A DNA stretch of 8,895 nt from Candidatus Bipolaricaulota bacterium (GCA_023512665.1 JAILZC010000022.1:1-8895), one strand, 5' to 3'; positions 1 to 6,239 are shown, counted from the first letter of the stretch. A program made the numbers and translations. Notes: generated by a model not told the origin, from the letters alone.

Positions 1-9
1 GAAATTGAG

Positions 10-82
10 CCACGGAAAGCACGGAATGAGATTTTTTTCCCCGTGTCATCCGTGGTTCTTCCGTGCTTTCCGTGATTCAAAA
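10..82. repeat. CCGTG-rich dispersed repeat, copy 1, with perfect 16-bp inverted repeat
   Basis: CACGGAAAGCACGGAA at 11-26 is the exact reverse complement of TTCCGTGCTTTCCGTG at 59-74, enclosing a 32-nt centre. Positions 41-82 match 6148-6189 at 37 of 42 positions by eye, in the same orientation, and both end in TCCGTGATTCAAAA. CCGTG recurs at 41, 50, 61 and 70. The element lies outside any credible gene, just beyond the terminator of the leftward unit. It looks like a small non-coding intergenic repeat family; no encoded function is visible. Confidence 0.8.
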
Positions 83-85
83 GAC

Positions 86-124
86 GAAAAAACGAACCGG
101 CCCTGGGGGTGTTCCCAGGGCCGG
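86..124 (-). terminator. Rho-independent terminator of the leftward unit
   Basis: On the minus strand a perfect 11-bp stem, CCGGCCCTGGG (97-107) against CCCAGGGCCGG (114-124), has a 6-nt loop. It is followed by TTCGTTTTTTCG, the complement of the A-run at 87-92. It lies 33 nt past the stop codon of the last paralogue, so it most likely ends the transcript of the whole leftward gene set. Confidence 0.9.
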
Positions 125-157
125 GCCAACTCCGTCCAAAAGCCCTTCTTCAGCTCA

Positions 158-1660
158 CTAGAACTTGAAGTTGATGCTGAAGACCTGGGCTCGCAGGAAG
201 TTCACGTTCAGGATCGTCCCGCTGTTGACCGTGACGTTGCCCACCTTCCACGACAGGTCGATGACGGCCTCCTGGAAGGCGGAGAAGAGGTTCCCCAACG
301 CCAGGCTGATATTGATGGCCATATCGCCCACGGTTCCAGACAGGGTGATCGTATGATAGAACAAGCCGGAGCCGAAGATGTTGCAGACCGTCTCTTCGTT
401 GCAGAAGGCGATGACGCTGGTGACCTTCATCCCCGGCGGATCGAAGACCGAGATGAGCTGGCTCCAGTAGAGGTTGAACGCGCCGGTGTAGGTCGGCCAG
501 ATGTAGCCCACTACGGTCATCGAGATGTCACCGACCCTCAAGCTCGTGGTGAAGACGTCCGAGACCATGGTGAGGTCCGGCCCAACGATGTTGAGGGTGT
601 TGTTGATCTCGAGCCGGAACGGATCGAGCCGGAAGGACTGGGTCAGCTCGACGAACCGCAATCCTGCGGGAGCATCGAAGAACTCGAACTCCAACCGCGC
701 GCCGAATGTGATCCCGGCGAGCTTGAGGTTGCGGATGAAGAGCTTCTCCTCGTAGAAGGCGAAGAGGTCCTCAACATAGCCGCCGCGCACGATCTGCAGG
801 GGCTTACACTCGGCGAAGCACTCCACCCCTTGGCGGGCGCCCAGCCACGATTCGCCGCGGATGGTGATGCCGGAGACGGTCTGGCCCTCGACGCTGGCCA
901 CGATCCCCATGCGCCAAGCGGGCGTGGTGGCACTGCCGATGTTGGCGAACATGCCGCGCAGCCCGATGGTCAACCCCGCCAGCGACAGCGATAGCTCCGC
1001 GACCTTCTTGCGGAAGGTCAAGGGCTGGCCGAGTGGATCGGTGATCTGCGCTTCCATGATCCCCGCCAGGTAGAGGTTGCGCAGCGCCGGGTGCAGATAC
1101 CCATAGACGAAGTCTACCCCTTCGATCAGCATGTAGAAGTAGTGCTCCGCCGTGGCGAGAGGATCGAGCGTAGCACTATAGGGACAGAGCGGCAGGCCGG
1201 TCAACGGCAAGACAGGCGGCTGCGCGTTAGGCAGCGTGACCGTCTGGTCGTTCGCGATGGCCGGGTCGGCGGTGTCAACGCAGTAGGCCGGTAGCCCCAG
1301 GGCATCGCGCACCGCGCGGATCTCGATGATATTGGGCGCGAAGATGAACTGGGAATTAGCCACCAGCGCGCCGATCGTGCCGGTGAAGACGAACGCTTGA
1401 TACTCCAACCCACGGAACGTAAACACCGAGACGCTGGTGATGTCCACGCCGCTGACCGAGAGCGTCAGGATCAGGTCCAGCTCCAGCTTCACATCGATCT
1501 TATCGATCTTGGTGCCGCTCTCGGCATAGTAAAGGGGAGACGGCCTAAAGACGATATCTAACGTAGCGGAACCGCTGACCGGAGCGGCTTGGGTGGGCAG
1601 GCTCCAGCCTGCTGCGGCCACGGCCAGTGCCGCCGTGAGTGCCATGAGTCTTCTAAACAT
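158..1660 (-). CDS. Predicted outer-membrane beta-barrel protein, paralogue C
   Basis: This 500-residue protein belongs to no family I can name, but it is clearly a paralogue of the next two genes. It starts MFRR and has a signal peptide of about 25 residues cut near TQA/AP. The body is rich in alternating-hydrophobicity segments, and the C-terminus SINFKF has the terminal Phe typical of beta-barrels delivered by the Bam machinery. Shared blocks are QPLTFRKK (212-219), TVSG (261-264) and GARQG...ECFAECKP (275-287). Its six cysteines form three pairs: 127/159, 281/285 and 420/426. I chose the start at 1660 because GGAGG (1669-1673) lies 8 nt upstream and the same leader precedes both sister genes. 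A longer in-frame start at 1696 abuts the previous stop codon and lacks its own ribosome site. It is last in the unit. A porin or structural barrel is inferred; a non-barrel beta-rich surface protein is possible. Confidence 0.85.
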   Translation of the reverse strand: MFRRLMALTAALAVAAAGWSLPTQAAPVSGSATLDIVFRPSPLYYAESGTKIDKIDVKLELDLILTLSVSGVDITSVSVFTFRGLEYQAFVFTGTIGALVANSQFIFAPNIIEIRAVRDALGLPAYCVDTADPAIANDQTVTLPNAQPPVLPLTGLPLCPYSATLDPLATAEHYFYMLIEGVDFVYGYLHPALRNLYLAGIMEAQITDPLGQPLTFRKKVAELSLSLAGLTIGLRGMFANIGSATTPAWRMGIVASVEGQTVSGITIRGESWLGARQGVECFAECKPLQIVRGGYVEDLFAFYEEKLFIRNLKLAGITFGARLEFEFFDAPAGLRFVELTQSFRLDPFRLEINNTLNIVGPDLTMVSDVFTTSLRVGDISMTVVGYIWPTYTGAFNLYWSQLISVFDPPGMKVTSVIAFCNEETVCNIFGSGLFYHTITLSGTVGDMAINISLALGNLFSAFQEAVIDLSWKVGNVTVNSGTILNVNFLRAQVFSINFKF

Positions 1661-1696
1661 TGACAGAACCTCCTTTTCTCGGTTTTTCACACGCAC
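1661..1696 (-). promoter_or_regulatory. Ribosome-binding leader of paralogue C
   Basis: The 36-nt gap to the preceding stop codon contains AAAAGGAGGTT with 8 nt to the ATG. It matches the leaders of paralogues A and B, including an upstream AAAACC-type block and the invariant ATGTTTAGAAGA start. This conservation is what places the start at 1660 and not at 1696. No promoter is visible in the gap, so co-transcription is likely. Confidence 0.8.
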
Positions 1697-3370
1697 TTAG
1701 AACTTCAGCTCGATGAGGAACTGCTGGTACGCCAGCTCCGGACGCGTGCCCTCAAAGAGATCGTTAGCGTTCCCTTCGTTCCAGGATCTCCGCTCGACCT
1801 GGAGGTTGCGGAACGCCGTGCTGCTGGAGATGGTCACCGGCCCCAGCGTCCACTGCGCATCAACCCCGAACCCGTACAGGTCCTTCAGCAGGCTGCCGAA
1901 CATGTCCACGTAGATGTAGACGGTCATGTCCCCGACCTCGAAGAGCAGGTCGTAGTACACTTCGATGAACGGGCTGGGCGAGCCGTAGTTGAGGAAGTTG
2001 TTGATGTTGCACGCGCGGCCAACACCGACGTACGCATCCGGGTCGCATGTGACCAAGGTGACGCTGGCGGTGGCGCCCGGCGCATCGAACTCCGCAGAGA
2101 TCACGGTCAGCAAGGTCTCCCACGCGCCGATGGCGTTGGGGCGGAAGTCCCATATGATGCTGCCCGAGGCCTCGCCAAAGGAGACGCCGATGACGACCTG
2201 ATCGCGCAGGAAGCGCTCGAACCCGCGGTCAAACCGCGCGATGTTCGTCACGCTGATCCCCAGCGGGGTGATGCGCGGCGTGGACGTTTGGATGGCCACG
2301 AAGGTCGGCTGGCGCGAGTCCGCAGCGGCGCCGGCAAGCTGCATCTCTATAACGATAGAGTGCGTGAGGCCCGCGAGCCTCAGCCCGGTGATGTAGAGCT
2401 TCTCCTCTTGGGGCTCGAAGCCGGGGACGACGATGCCGCCGGTGGCCGGGTAGGGCACGAAGATGAACCCGCCCTGGGTGCCCAGGCGCTGATTGGGCTT
2501 GCACTCGCCGAAGCACTCAAACCCCTGGCGCGCGCCGACCCAGGTCTCGCTGCGCACCTTGATGCCGCTGACGGTCGTGCCCTCAAGGACGAGCACCGTG
2601 CCCACGACGAAGTTCGGCGTGGTGGTCGTGCCGAAGTTGGCAAAGAGCCCGCGCAGGCCCAGCGTCAATCCCGCGATCGAGAGCGTCACTTCCGCGGCCT
2701 TCTTGCGGAAGGTCAGCGGCTGATCGAGCATCGAGCCGGTGACGTTCGGGTTGGGAGTGTGCCAGAAATCGAACTCGCCATCGGCCCAGCGGCCGACGAT
2801 CAAGTTCGCGATGGGCGAATAGCCCAGGATGAGCATGTCGCCCCAGGTGTTATAGCCATAGACCGGGTCGAGGATGCCCGCGCTGGAACCGGAATTACAG
2901 TTATTGGAATTGGAAGGGCCCGATGCGTCGCCGTAGTCATCGGGCGCAGACCGACTGAGACAGTAGTAGCGGGTGCCGCTGCCGGAGCGGACCTCTTCGA
3001 ACTCCATGATGTTGGGCGCGAAGACCATCGCGGTCTCGAAGACCATCGCACCCACGGTGGCCTTGGCCCAGAAGATCTGGGTCTCGATACCCTTGAACGT
3101 GAACGAGGTGCTGCTGGTCAGCTCCAGGCCGCTGATGGACATGGTGAGCAACAGGTCGGCCTCAAACTTGACCAGGATCCGGTCAATCTTGTTGATCGGA
3201 TCTTCGCAGACGATCTCAAAATCGTCATTGACCGTACACGCTTGCTGCGGGTAGAAGACAACGTCGAAGGAGAAGCTCCCCGTGATCGGGGCCGCAGCGG
3301 CCGTCCAGGAGAGTGCCCCAGCTAACGCCAACGCTAGCGCACTGGCCAGAACTGTGATTCTTCTAAACAT
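1697..3370 (-). CDS. Predicted outer-membrane beta-barrel protein, paralogue B
   Basis: This 557-residue member is the longest of the three. It has an MFRR start, a signal peptide ending near AAA/AP at residues 26-27, a beta-rich body and the C-terminus FLIELKF with terminal Phe. Family blocks are QPLTFRKK (217-224), TVSG (266-269) and GARQG...ECFGECKP (279-291). Eight cysteines form four close pairs: 45/55 (only here), 137/158, 286/290 and 442/454. Loop 137-158 is rich in Ser, Asn, Gly and Asp, as expected of an exposed loop. Its C-terminal half differs most from the other two: it has FDAPG where A and C have FDPPG, plus an added polar stretch near 525-545. GGAGG lies 8 nt before the ATG. 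It is the middle gene of the tandem array, 38 nt after A. Outer-membrane pore or surface function is inferred only. Confidence 0.85.
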   Translation of the reverse strand: MFRRITVLASALALALAGALSWTAAAAPITGSFSFDVVFYPQQACTVNDDFEIVCEDPINKIDRILVKFEADLLLTMSISGLELTSSTSFTFKGIETQIFWAKATVGAMVFETAMVFAPNIMEFEEVRSGSGTRYYCLSRSAPDDYGDASGPSNSNNCNSGSSAGILDPVYGYNTWGDMLILGYSPIANLIVGRWADGEFDFWHTPNPNVTGSMLDQPLTFRKKAAEVTLSIAGLTLGLRGLFANFGTTTTPNFVVGTVLVLEGTTVSGIKVRSETWVGARQGFECFGECKPNQRLGTQGGFIFVPYPATGGIVVPGFEPQEEKLYITGLRLAGLTHSIVIEMQLAGAAADSRQPTFVAIQTSTPRITPLGISVTNIARFDRGFERFLRDQVVIGVSFGEASGSIIWDFRPNAIGAWETLLTVISAEFDAPGATASVTLVTCDPDAYVGVGRACNINNFLNYGSPSPFIEVYYDLLFEVGDMTVYIYVDMFGSLLKDLYGFGVDAQWTLGPVTISSSTAFRNLQVERRSWNEGNANDLFEGTRPELAYQQFLIELKF

Positions 3371-3408
3371 TGACGAAACCTCCTTTTTCTGGTTTTACAC
3401 GCCGTCCG
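3371..3408 (-). promoter_or_regulatory. Ribosome-binding leader of paralogue B
   Basis: AAAAAGGAGGTTTC sits 8 nt from the ATG, preceded by TAAAACCAG. The block is nearly the same as the leaders of A and C. The gap is too short and featureless for a separate promoter. Confidence 0.8.
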
Positions 3409-5004
3409 TTAGAACTTGGTGTCCATGCTGAACGCGATGCCACCAAGCACGTCGGTCAAGAGCACGGCCGCAAACTTGATCGAGACCGGCTCGAACGCAA
3501 AGCCCATCTCCACATCGAACTGGGTGAACTGCCCCAAGATGCCGCCGATGAAGGTCAGCCTCGTGGCGATGTTCACCGGTCCGACCGTGCCCGACAGGCT
3601 CAGGTAGTGCGAGAGCACGGGCGGCAGAATTGGCCCACCACCCAACGGCCCGCAGTAGACCGGGTTGGTGCAGAAGGCGATGTCGCTGGTCACCTTCAGT
3701 CCGGGCGGATCGAAGGTGGTGATGAACTGGCTGATGCTCGGCTCAAACGCCCACGAGCCGTTGTTGCGCCACACGAAGACCCCCGTGACCTCGGCGTCGC
3801 CGGCCTTCAGCCCCATGACGGTGACGTTGCTGATCAGGTCGAGGTTGCCGTTCCAGTTCCAGGTCGTCCGGACGCTGAGCCTCCAGGGGGCAACTGTGAA
3901 CGCCTGGGTCAACTGCATGAAGCAGAGCGGGTTGGTGACTTGCTTGAGATCGCCCGTGTCGTAGGGCCAGAACCAACCGTCGTCGTCGTCATCCACCTGG
4001 TCAATGGTGCACTTCCGCAGATCGAAGTGGAACTCGGCGCGGAAGTCATGGCGGACACCGGCGATCACGACGTTGGTGAGGAAGACCTTCTCCTCCTCGA
4101 GGTTCTGGAACCCGCCGCCGGTGACCATAGCGTTGAAGAAGCGCTCCAGGGGCTTGCACTCGCCGAAGCACTCCAAGCCCTGCTTGGCGCCCAGCCAGAG
4201 TTCTCCGCGCACGCCCACGCCGCTCACGGTCCTGCCCTCCATCGAGAGCACCAAGCCGCTGCGCAGGCTGTAGCCGGTTGCAGTCTTAGCGACGTTGGCG
4301 AAGAGCGCCCTGACGTTGAGCACCAAGCCCGCAATGTTGAGGCTCAGATCGGCGATCTTCTTGCGGAACCGGATGGTGTTGTTCAGCGGGTTCGGCGCCG
4401 TCGGAGCATCGGGATCGAGCCAGCGGGCAAATATGAGGTTCTGGGCGAGCGGGTGGATGTCGTTGCGGAAGAACTGCCAGAAACGAATGTTGCCGAAGAC
4501 TGGATCGGTAATGTAGCCGTCGATCCGAGGATTTGTTGGGTTGGCATGGATGGTGCAGACTGCGTTATCGGTATTGGGGAACTGCGGCAGAGACTCTGAG
4601 TTCCCAGTTGGAGCACTCCCAACGAACTCTTCGGCAAGACACCAGCGCAAGCTCCCAAACTGATCGCGGGTCTCCTCGAACTCGAAGAACGTCGGGGAGA
4701 AGATGATCGTATCCTTGATGGTCAGAGCACCCACGGTGGCGCTGATCACGAACGACTGGAACTCCACGCCCAGGAAGGTGAAGACCGTGGTGCTGGTGAC
4801 ATCCAAGCCGCTGATCGAGAGCGTCAGTATCAAATCGGCCTCGAACTTCATGTCAATGAGGTCAACCTTGTCGATGTCGGGGCCTTGCGGCAAGAAGACG
4901 ATGTCGATGCCAAAGCTCCCGCTGATGGGAGCAGCGTTTGCTCCCCACGAAAGCGCGCCCACAACCGCGAGCGCACAGGTCAGAACGAGTAATCTTCTAA
5001 ACAT
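3409..5004 (-). CDS. Predicted outer-membrane beta-barrel protein, paralogue A
   Basis: This 531-residue protein is the first of the three paralogues to be transcribed. It has an MFRR start, a signal peptide cut near ANA/AP at residues 24-25, beta-type alternation throughout and the C-terminus FSMDTKF with terminal Phe. Family blocks are IRFRKK (211-216), TVSG (259-262) and GAKQG...ECFGECKP (272-285). Mature cysteines form four pairs: 122/150, 279/283, 332/361 (only here) and 445/451. The 332-361 loop carries an acidic stretch DDDDDG (338-343) with Asp at 349, which fits the spacing of an EF-hand-type calcium loop. FDPPGLKVTS (431-440) and LSGTVG (470-475) are shared with C more closely than with B. 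GGAGG lies 9 nt upstream of the start. Its place after an SLH tether gene resembles the Omp-alpha/Omp-beta order in Thermotoga, so a porin-like role is plausible but unproven. Confidence 0.85.
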   Translation of the reverse strand: MFRRLLVLTCALAVVGALSWGANAAPISGSFGIDIVFLPQGPDIDKVDLIDMKFEADLILTLSISGLDVTSTTVFTFLGVEFQSFVISATVGALTIKDTIIFSPTFFEFEETRDQFGSLRWCLAEEFVGSAPTGNSESLPQFPNTDNAVCTIHANPTNPRIDGYITDPVFGNIRFWQFFRNDIHPLAQNLIFARWLDPDAPTAPNPLNNTIRFRKKIADLSLNIAGLVLNVRALFANVAKTATGYSLRSGLVLSMEGRTVSGVGVRGELWLGAKQGLECFGECKPLERFFNAMVTGGGFQNLEEEKVFLTNVVIAGVRHDFRAEFHFDLRKCTIDQVDDDDDGWFWPYDTGDLKQVTNPLCFMQLTQAFTVAPWRLSVRTTWNWNGNLDLISNVTVMGLKAGDAEVTGVFVWRNNGSWAFEPSISQFITTFDPPGLKVTSDIAFCTNPVYCGPLGGGPILPPVLSHYLSLSGTVGPVNIATRLTFIGGILGQFTQFDVEMGFAFEPVSIKFAAVLLTDVLGGIAFSMDTKF

Positions 5005-5148
5005 GTACAGAAACCTCCTTTTTTACTCGGTTTTCGACGTACGCACGAAAGTACGACTCTGCTGTCGGTCTTTGGTATTCCCCCAGCTTGGCGACCACCT
5101 CCTTTTGGTGAAAGATTTTTCCCGGCTCAGCCGGGGCCGGCACGCTTA
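5005..5148 (-). promoter_or_regulatory. Leader/intergenic spacer before paralogue A
   Basis: Read leftward, the 144 nt holds three features. The first is a perfect stem CCCGGC-TGA-GCCGGG (5121-5135) followed by AAAAATCTTT, so without a proper U-tract. The second is a ribosome-site-like AAAAGGAGGTG inside a small CACC...GGTG hairpin (5097-5112), with no convincing gene behind it. The third is CGTAC...GTACG (5038-5055). The real ribosome site, AAAAAAGGAGGTTTC, follows at 5011-5024. I see no consensus promoter. The spacer may carry processing or partial attenuation between the tether gene and the barrels. I could not match it to a known riboswitch. Confidence 0.45.
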
Positions 5149-5811
5149 TTAAGTCACGATCGCCCAGATGACCGCGACGACCCCCGCGAGCGCCGCGAAG
5201 GCCGCAATCAACAAGCTGTTGTTGACCTGCTGGCGCAACTGCTCGACCTCCTCGGGGACGACGCCCCCGGAGGCCGCCCGCGCCTGCTGCAGCTCGCTCT
5301 TGAGAGTCTGCACTTGGCTTTGCAGGCTCGCGAGCTGCGCGTCGCTCTGGGCGAGCCTCTCCTTGAGAGAGGCGACGTCGGCGCTGCTGTCGCTTGTCGG
5401 TCGGCTCTTGAGCGTGGCCACGTCCTGCTCGAGCTTATCTAACGATTGCACGCGCTCCGAAACTTTAAAGATCAAGTCTTGCAGGACCTTCAAATCTGCG
5501 GGCTGGATCTTCTCCGGGTCGTTCTGCAGATATCGTATGGCCCGGGCGATGAGCACTGAGGCGTCGTAGCGATTGAGGGCCTTGCTGCCCTGAAACTCCC
5601 CGTTGGGCAGCCCCGTGATGATGCCGCGCTCGACTAAAAACTTCAGATCGCCGGCGGCGTAGTGATCTGCTGGGACGTCCACGAAGAGCGCACCGCGTTG
5701 GGCCGCGGGCTTAGGCTGAGTGGAGGGCTGCTTGGGCTGTCCGTCCGCCAATGCCCATAGCCCCACGCTCACCACCATCAGCCCGACGAGCACGACTTTG
5801 AGACTTCGCAT
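5149..5811 (-). CDS. SLH-domain, coiled-coil envelope tether (Omp-alpha-like)
   Basis: This 220-residue protein is built as a short tether. Residues 1-22 are a signal peptide. Residues 24-40 are a Pro/Gln/Lys linker. Residues 44-95 form one SLH domain, with VDVP near its start, GIITG (63-67) and an NRYDA (80-84) motif in place of the usual TRAE. Residues 108-178 are a Leu/Val heptad-rich coiled coil broken near 137-145. Residues 199-219 are a C-terminal hydrophobic helix. SLH domains bind cell-wall polymers, and in Thermotoga Omp-alpha the order SLH, coil, C-terminal anchor links the wall to the outer membrane. This protein is much shorter than Omp-alpha, which is about 400 residues. The start is set by GGGGAGGT (5816-5823) 4-5 nt before the ATG. 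It is first in the leftward unit, under promoter P1. An inner-membrane orientation of the last helix cannot be excluded. Confidence 0.85.
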   Translation of the reverse strand: MRSLKVVLVGLMVVSVGLWALADGQPKQPSTQPKPAAQRGALFVDVPADHYAAGDLKFLVERGIITGLPNGEFQGSKALNRYDASVLIARAIRYLQNDPEKIQPADLKVLQDLIFKVSERVQSLDKLEQDVATLKSRPTSDSSADVASLKERLAQSDAQLASLQSQVQTLKSELQQARAASGGVVPEEVEQLRQQVNNSLLIAAFAALAGVVAVIWAIVT

Positions 5812-5820
5812 ATCTACCTC

Positions 5821-5849
5821 CCCGAGTTCGTTTGCCCAACCTCCTCGGG
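5821..5849 (-). promoter_or_regulatory. Hairpin in the SLH-gene leader next to its ribosome site
   Basis: On the minus strand CCCGAG (5849-5844) can pair with CTCGGG (5826-5821). The second arm runs directly into the ribosome site GGGGAGGT. A decoy GAGGAGG lies at the base of the loop. This could modulate translation, but only 6 bp pair and no ligand motif is recognised. Confidence 0.3.
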
Positions 5850-5877
5850 TTGTCTTTCAGCCCTGCCTCGAAGGCGT

Positions 5878-5907
5878 ATTATATATTACGCTCCGCGAGG
5901 CTGTCAA
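5878..5907 (-). promoter_or_regulatory. Consensus sigma-70 promoter P1 of the SLH/barrel unit
   Basis: On the minus strand TTGACA (5907-5902) and TATAAT (5883-5878) are both perfect and separated by 18 nt. The predicted start is near 5871, leaving a leader of about 60 nt before the SLH gene. Consensus strength suits abundant envelope proteins. Confidence 0.85.
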
Positions 5908-6053
5908 GTCCGCGTGTCCGCTCCATAGTAGGACGGGCGTCGTGTCGGCTCTGCCTCCGTGTACGCTGTGGCGCTCTCTGAGAGGTGTCAGAACTTTTTT
6001 CATCGCCATCGTTCGAGCGCCCCCTGATCTCTGTTTTTTGTTACGTTGGCGAT

Positions 6054-6082
6054 ATTATAGCGTCGCCCCCGCCGGTTGTCAA
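6054..6082 (-). promoter_or_regulatory. Second consensus leftward promoter P2
   Basis: On the minus strand TTGACA (6082-6077) and TATAAT (6059-6054) are both perfect with a 17-nt spacer. The predicted start is near 6047, about 175 nt upstream of the P1 start. Its -35 context CCCTCTTGACAA is identical to that of the clpC promoter. It either gives the SLH unit a second, long-leader transcript or drives an unrecognised small RNA. Confidence 0.75.
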
Positions 6083-6140
6083 GAGGGGGGGAGGGTGAAT
6101 CACCGAGGGCAGGGGGGCGCACGGGAATCTCGAAAGAAAG

Positions 6141-6189
6141 CCGTGTCCCGTGTCTTCCGTGGCCCTTCCGTGCGCTCCGTGATTCAAAA
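6141..6189. repeat. CCGTG-rich dispersed repeat, copy 2
   Basis: Positions 6148-6189 match 41-82 in the same orientation with about five mismatches. They are preceded by an extra CCGTGTC (6141-6147) that duplicates the first seven bases. The long inverted partner seen at 11-26 in copy 1 is absent here, so this is a half-element. It lies upstream of the clpC promoter. The two copies bracket the entire SLH/barrel unit. Confidence 0.75.
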
Positions 6190-6204
6190 TGCCCATAGCA
6201 AGGG

Positions 6205-6221
6205 CCCTCTTGACAAGAGGG
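6205..6221. promoter_or_regulatory. Perfect palindrome over the clpC -35 box
   Basis: CCCTCTTG (6205-6212), A, CAAGAGGG (6214-6221) is a perfect 8-bp-arm palindrome centred inside TTGACA. A dimeric regulator bound here would block the promoter. It does not match the HAIR, CtsR or CIRCE consensus as I know them. A chance palindrome cannot be excluded. Confidence 0.45.
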
Positions 6222-6239
6222 AAATTTGTCCCGTATAAT
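6210..6239 (+). promoter_or_regulatory. clpC sigma-70 promoter
   Basis: TTGACA (6210-6215) and TATAAT (6234-6239) are perfect matches with an 18-nt spacer. The expected start is near 6246, leaving a leader of about 112 nt that contains the CIRCE-like repeat and a long GC-rich hairpin. The promoter type points to repression-controlled rather than alternative-sigma heat-shock expression. Confidence 0.88.

Larger units (their letters stand above)
5908..6204. other. Non-coding intergenic stretch between the divergent units
   Basis: No credible gene lies here on either strand. It holds promoter P2, the second CCGTG repeat copy and a G-rich tract at 6082-6118. On the minus strand downstream of P2 there is a 7-bp stem GGCGCTC/GAGCGCC (6021-6015 with 5976-5970). 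The stretch from P2 to P1 could be a long leader or a small RNA, but I recognise no RNA family. Confidence 0.5.

Noticed and set aside
41..74. Regularly recurring CCGTG units as a CRISPR or tandem-repeat array
   Set aside because: Units are only 5-8 bp at 9-11 bp spacing with no spacers of constant length. The same block recurs elsewhere as a unit, so it is a dispersed repeat.
1661..1696. Upstream in-frame start of paralogue C at 1696, adding 12 residues
   Set aside because: It would put translated codons over the conserved ribosome site and precede a canonical signal peptide with a charged extension. The MFRR start matches both sister genes.
5..4599. Long plus-strand reading frames of 329, 345 and 409 codons opposite the barrel genes
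   Set aside because: They run antisense to three clearly homologous genes. Their sequences are rich in Arg, Asp, Glu and Gly without domain character, lack ribosome sites and reflect the codon bias of the opposite strand.
4997..5098. 33-codon GTG reading frame in the leader of paralogue A, overlapping its start
   Set aside because: The GGAGG motif abuts the GTG with no spacing and the peptide has no recognisable character. A leader peptide is possible but not supported.
5121..5135. CCCGGC-TGA-GCCGGG stem after the SLH gene as a terminator
   Set aside because: In the leftward direction it is followed by AAAAATCTTT and not by a U-tract, and no new promoter follows. It is at most a partial attenuator or processing site.
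5857..6009. 50-codon minus-strand reading frame starting MAMKKVL downstream of P2
   Set aside because: It has no proper ribosome site, runs through the P1 promoter boxes, and its codons past residue 10 look like non-coding DNA.
5720..6238. 172-codon plus-strand reading frame across the SLH gene start and intergenic region
   Set aside because: It runs antisense to the SLH start and both leftward promoters and over the CCGTG repeat, with no ribosome site and no domain-like content.
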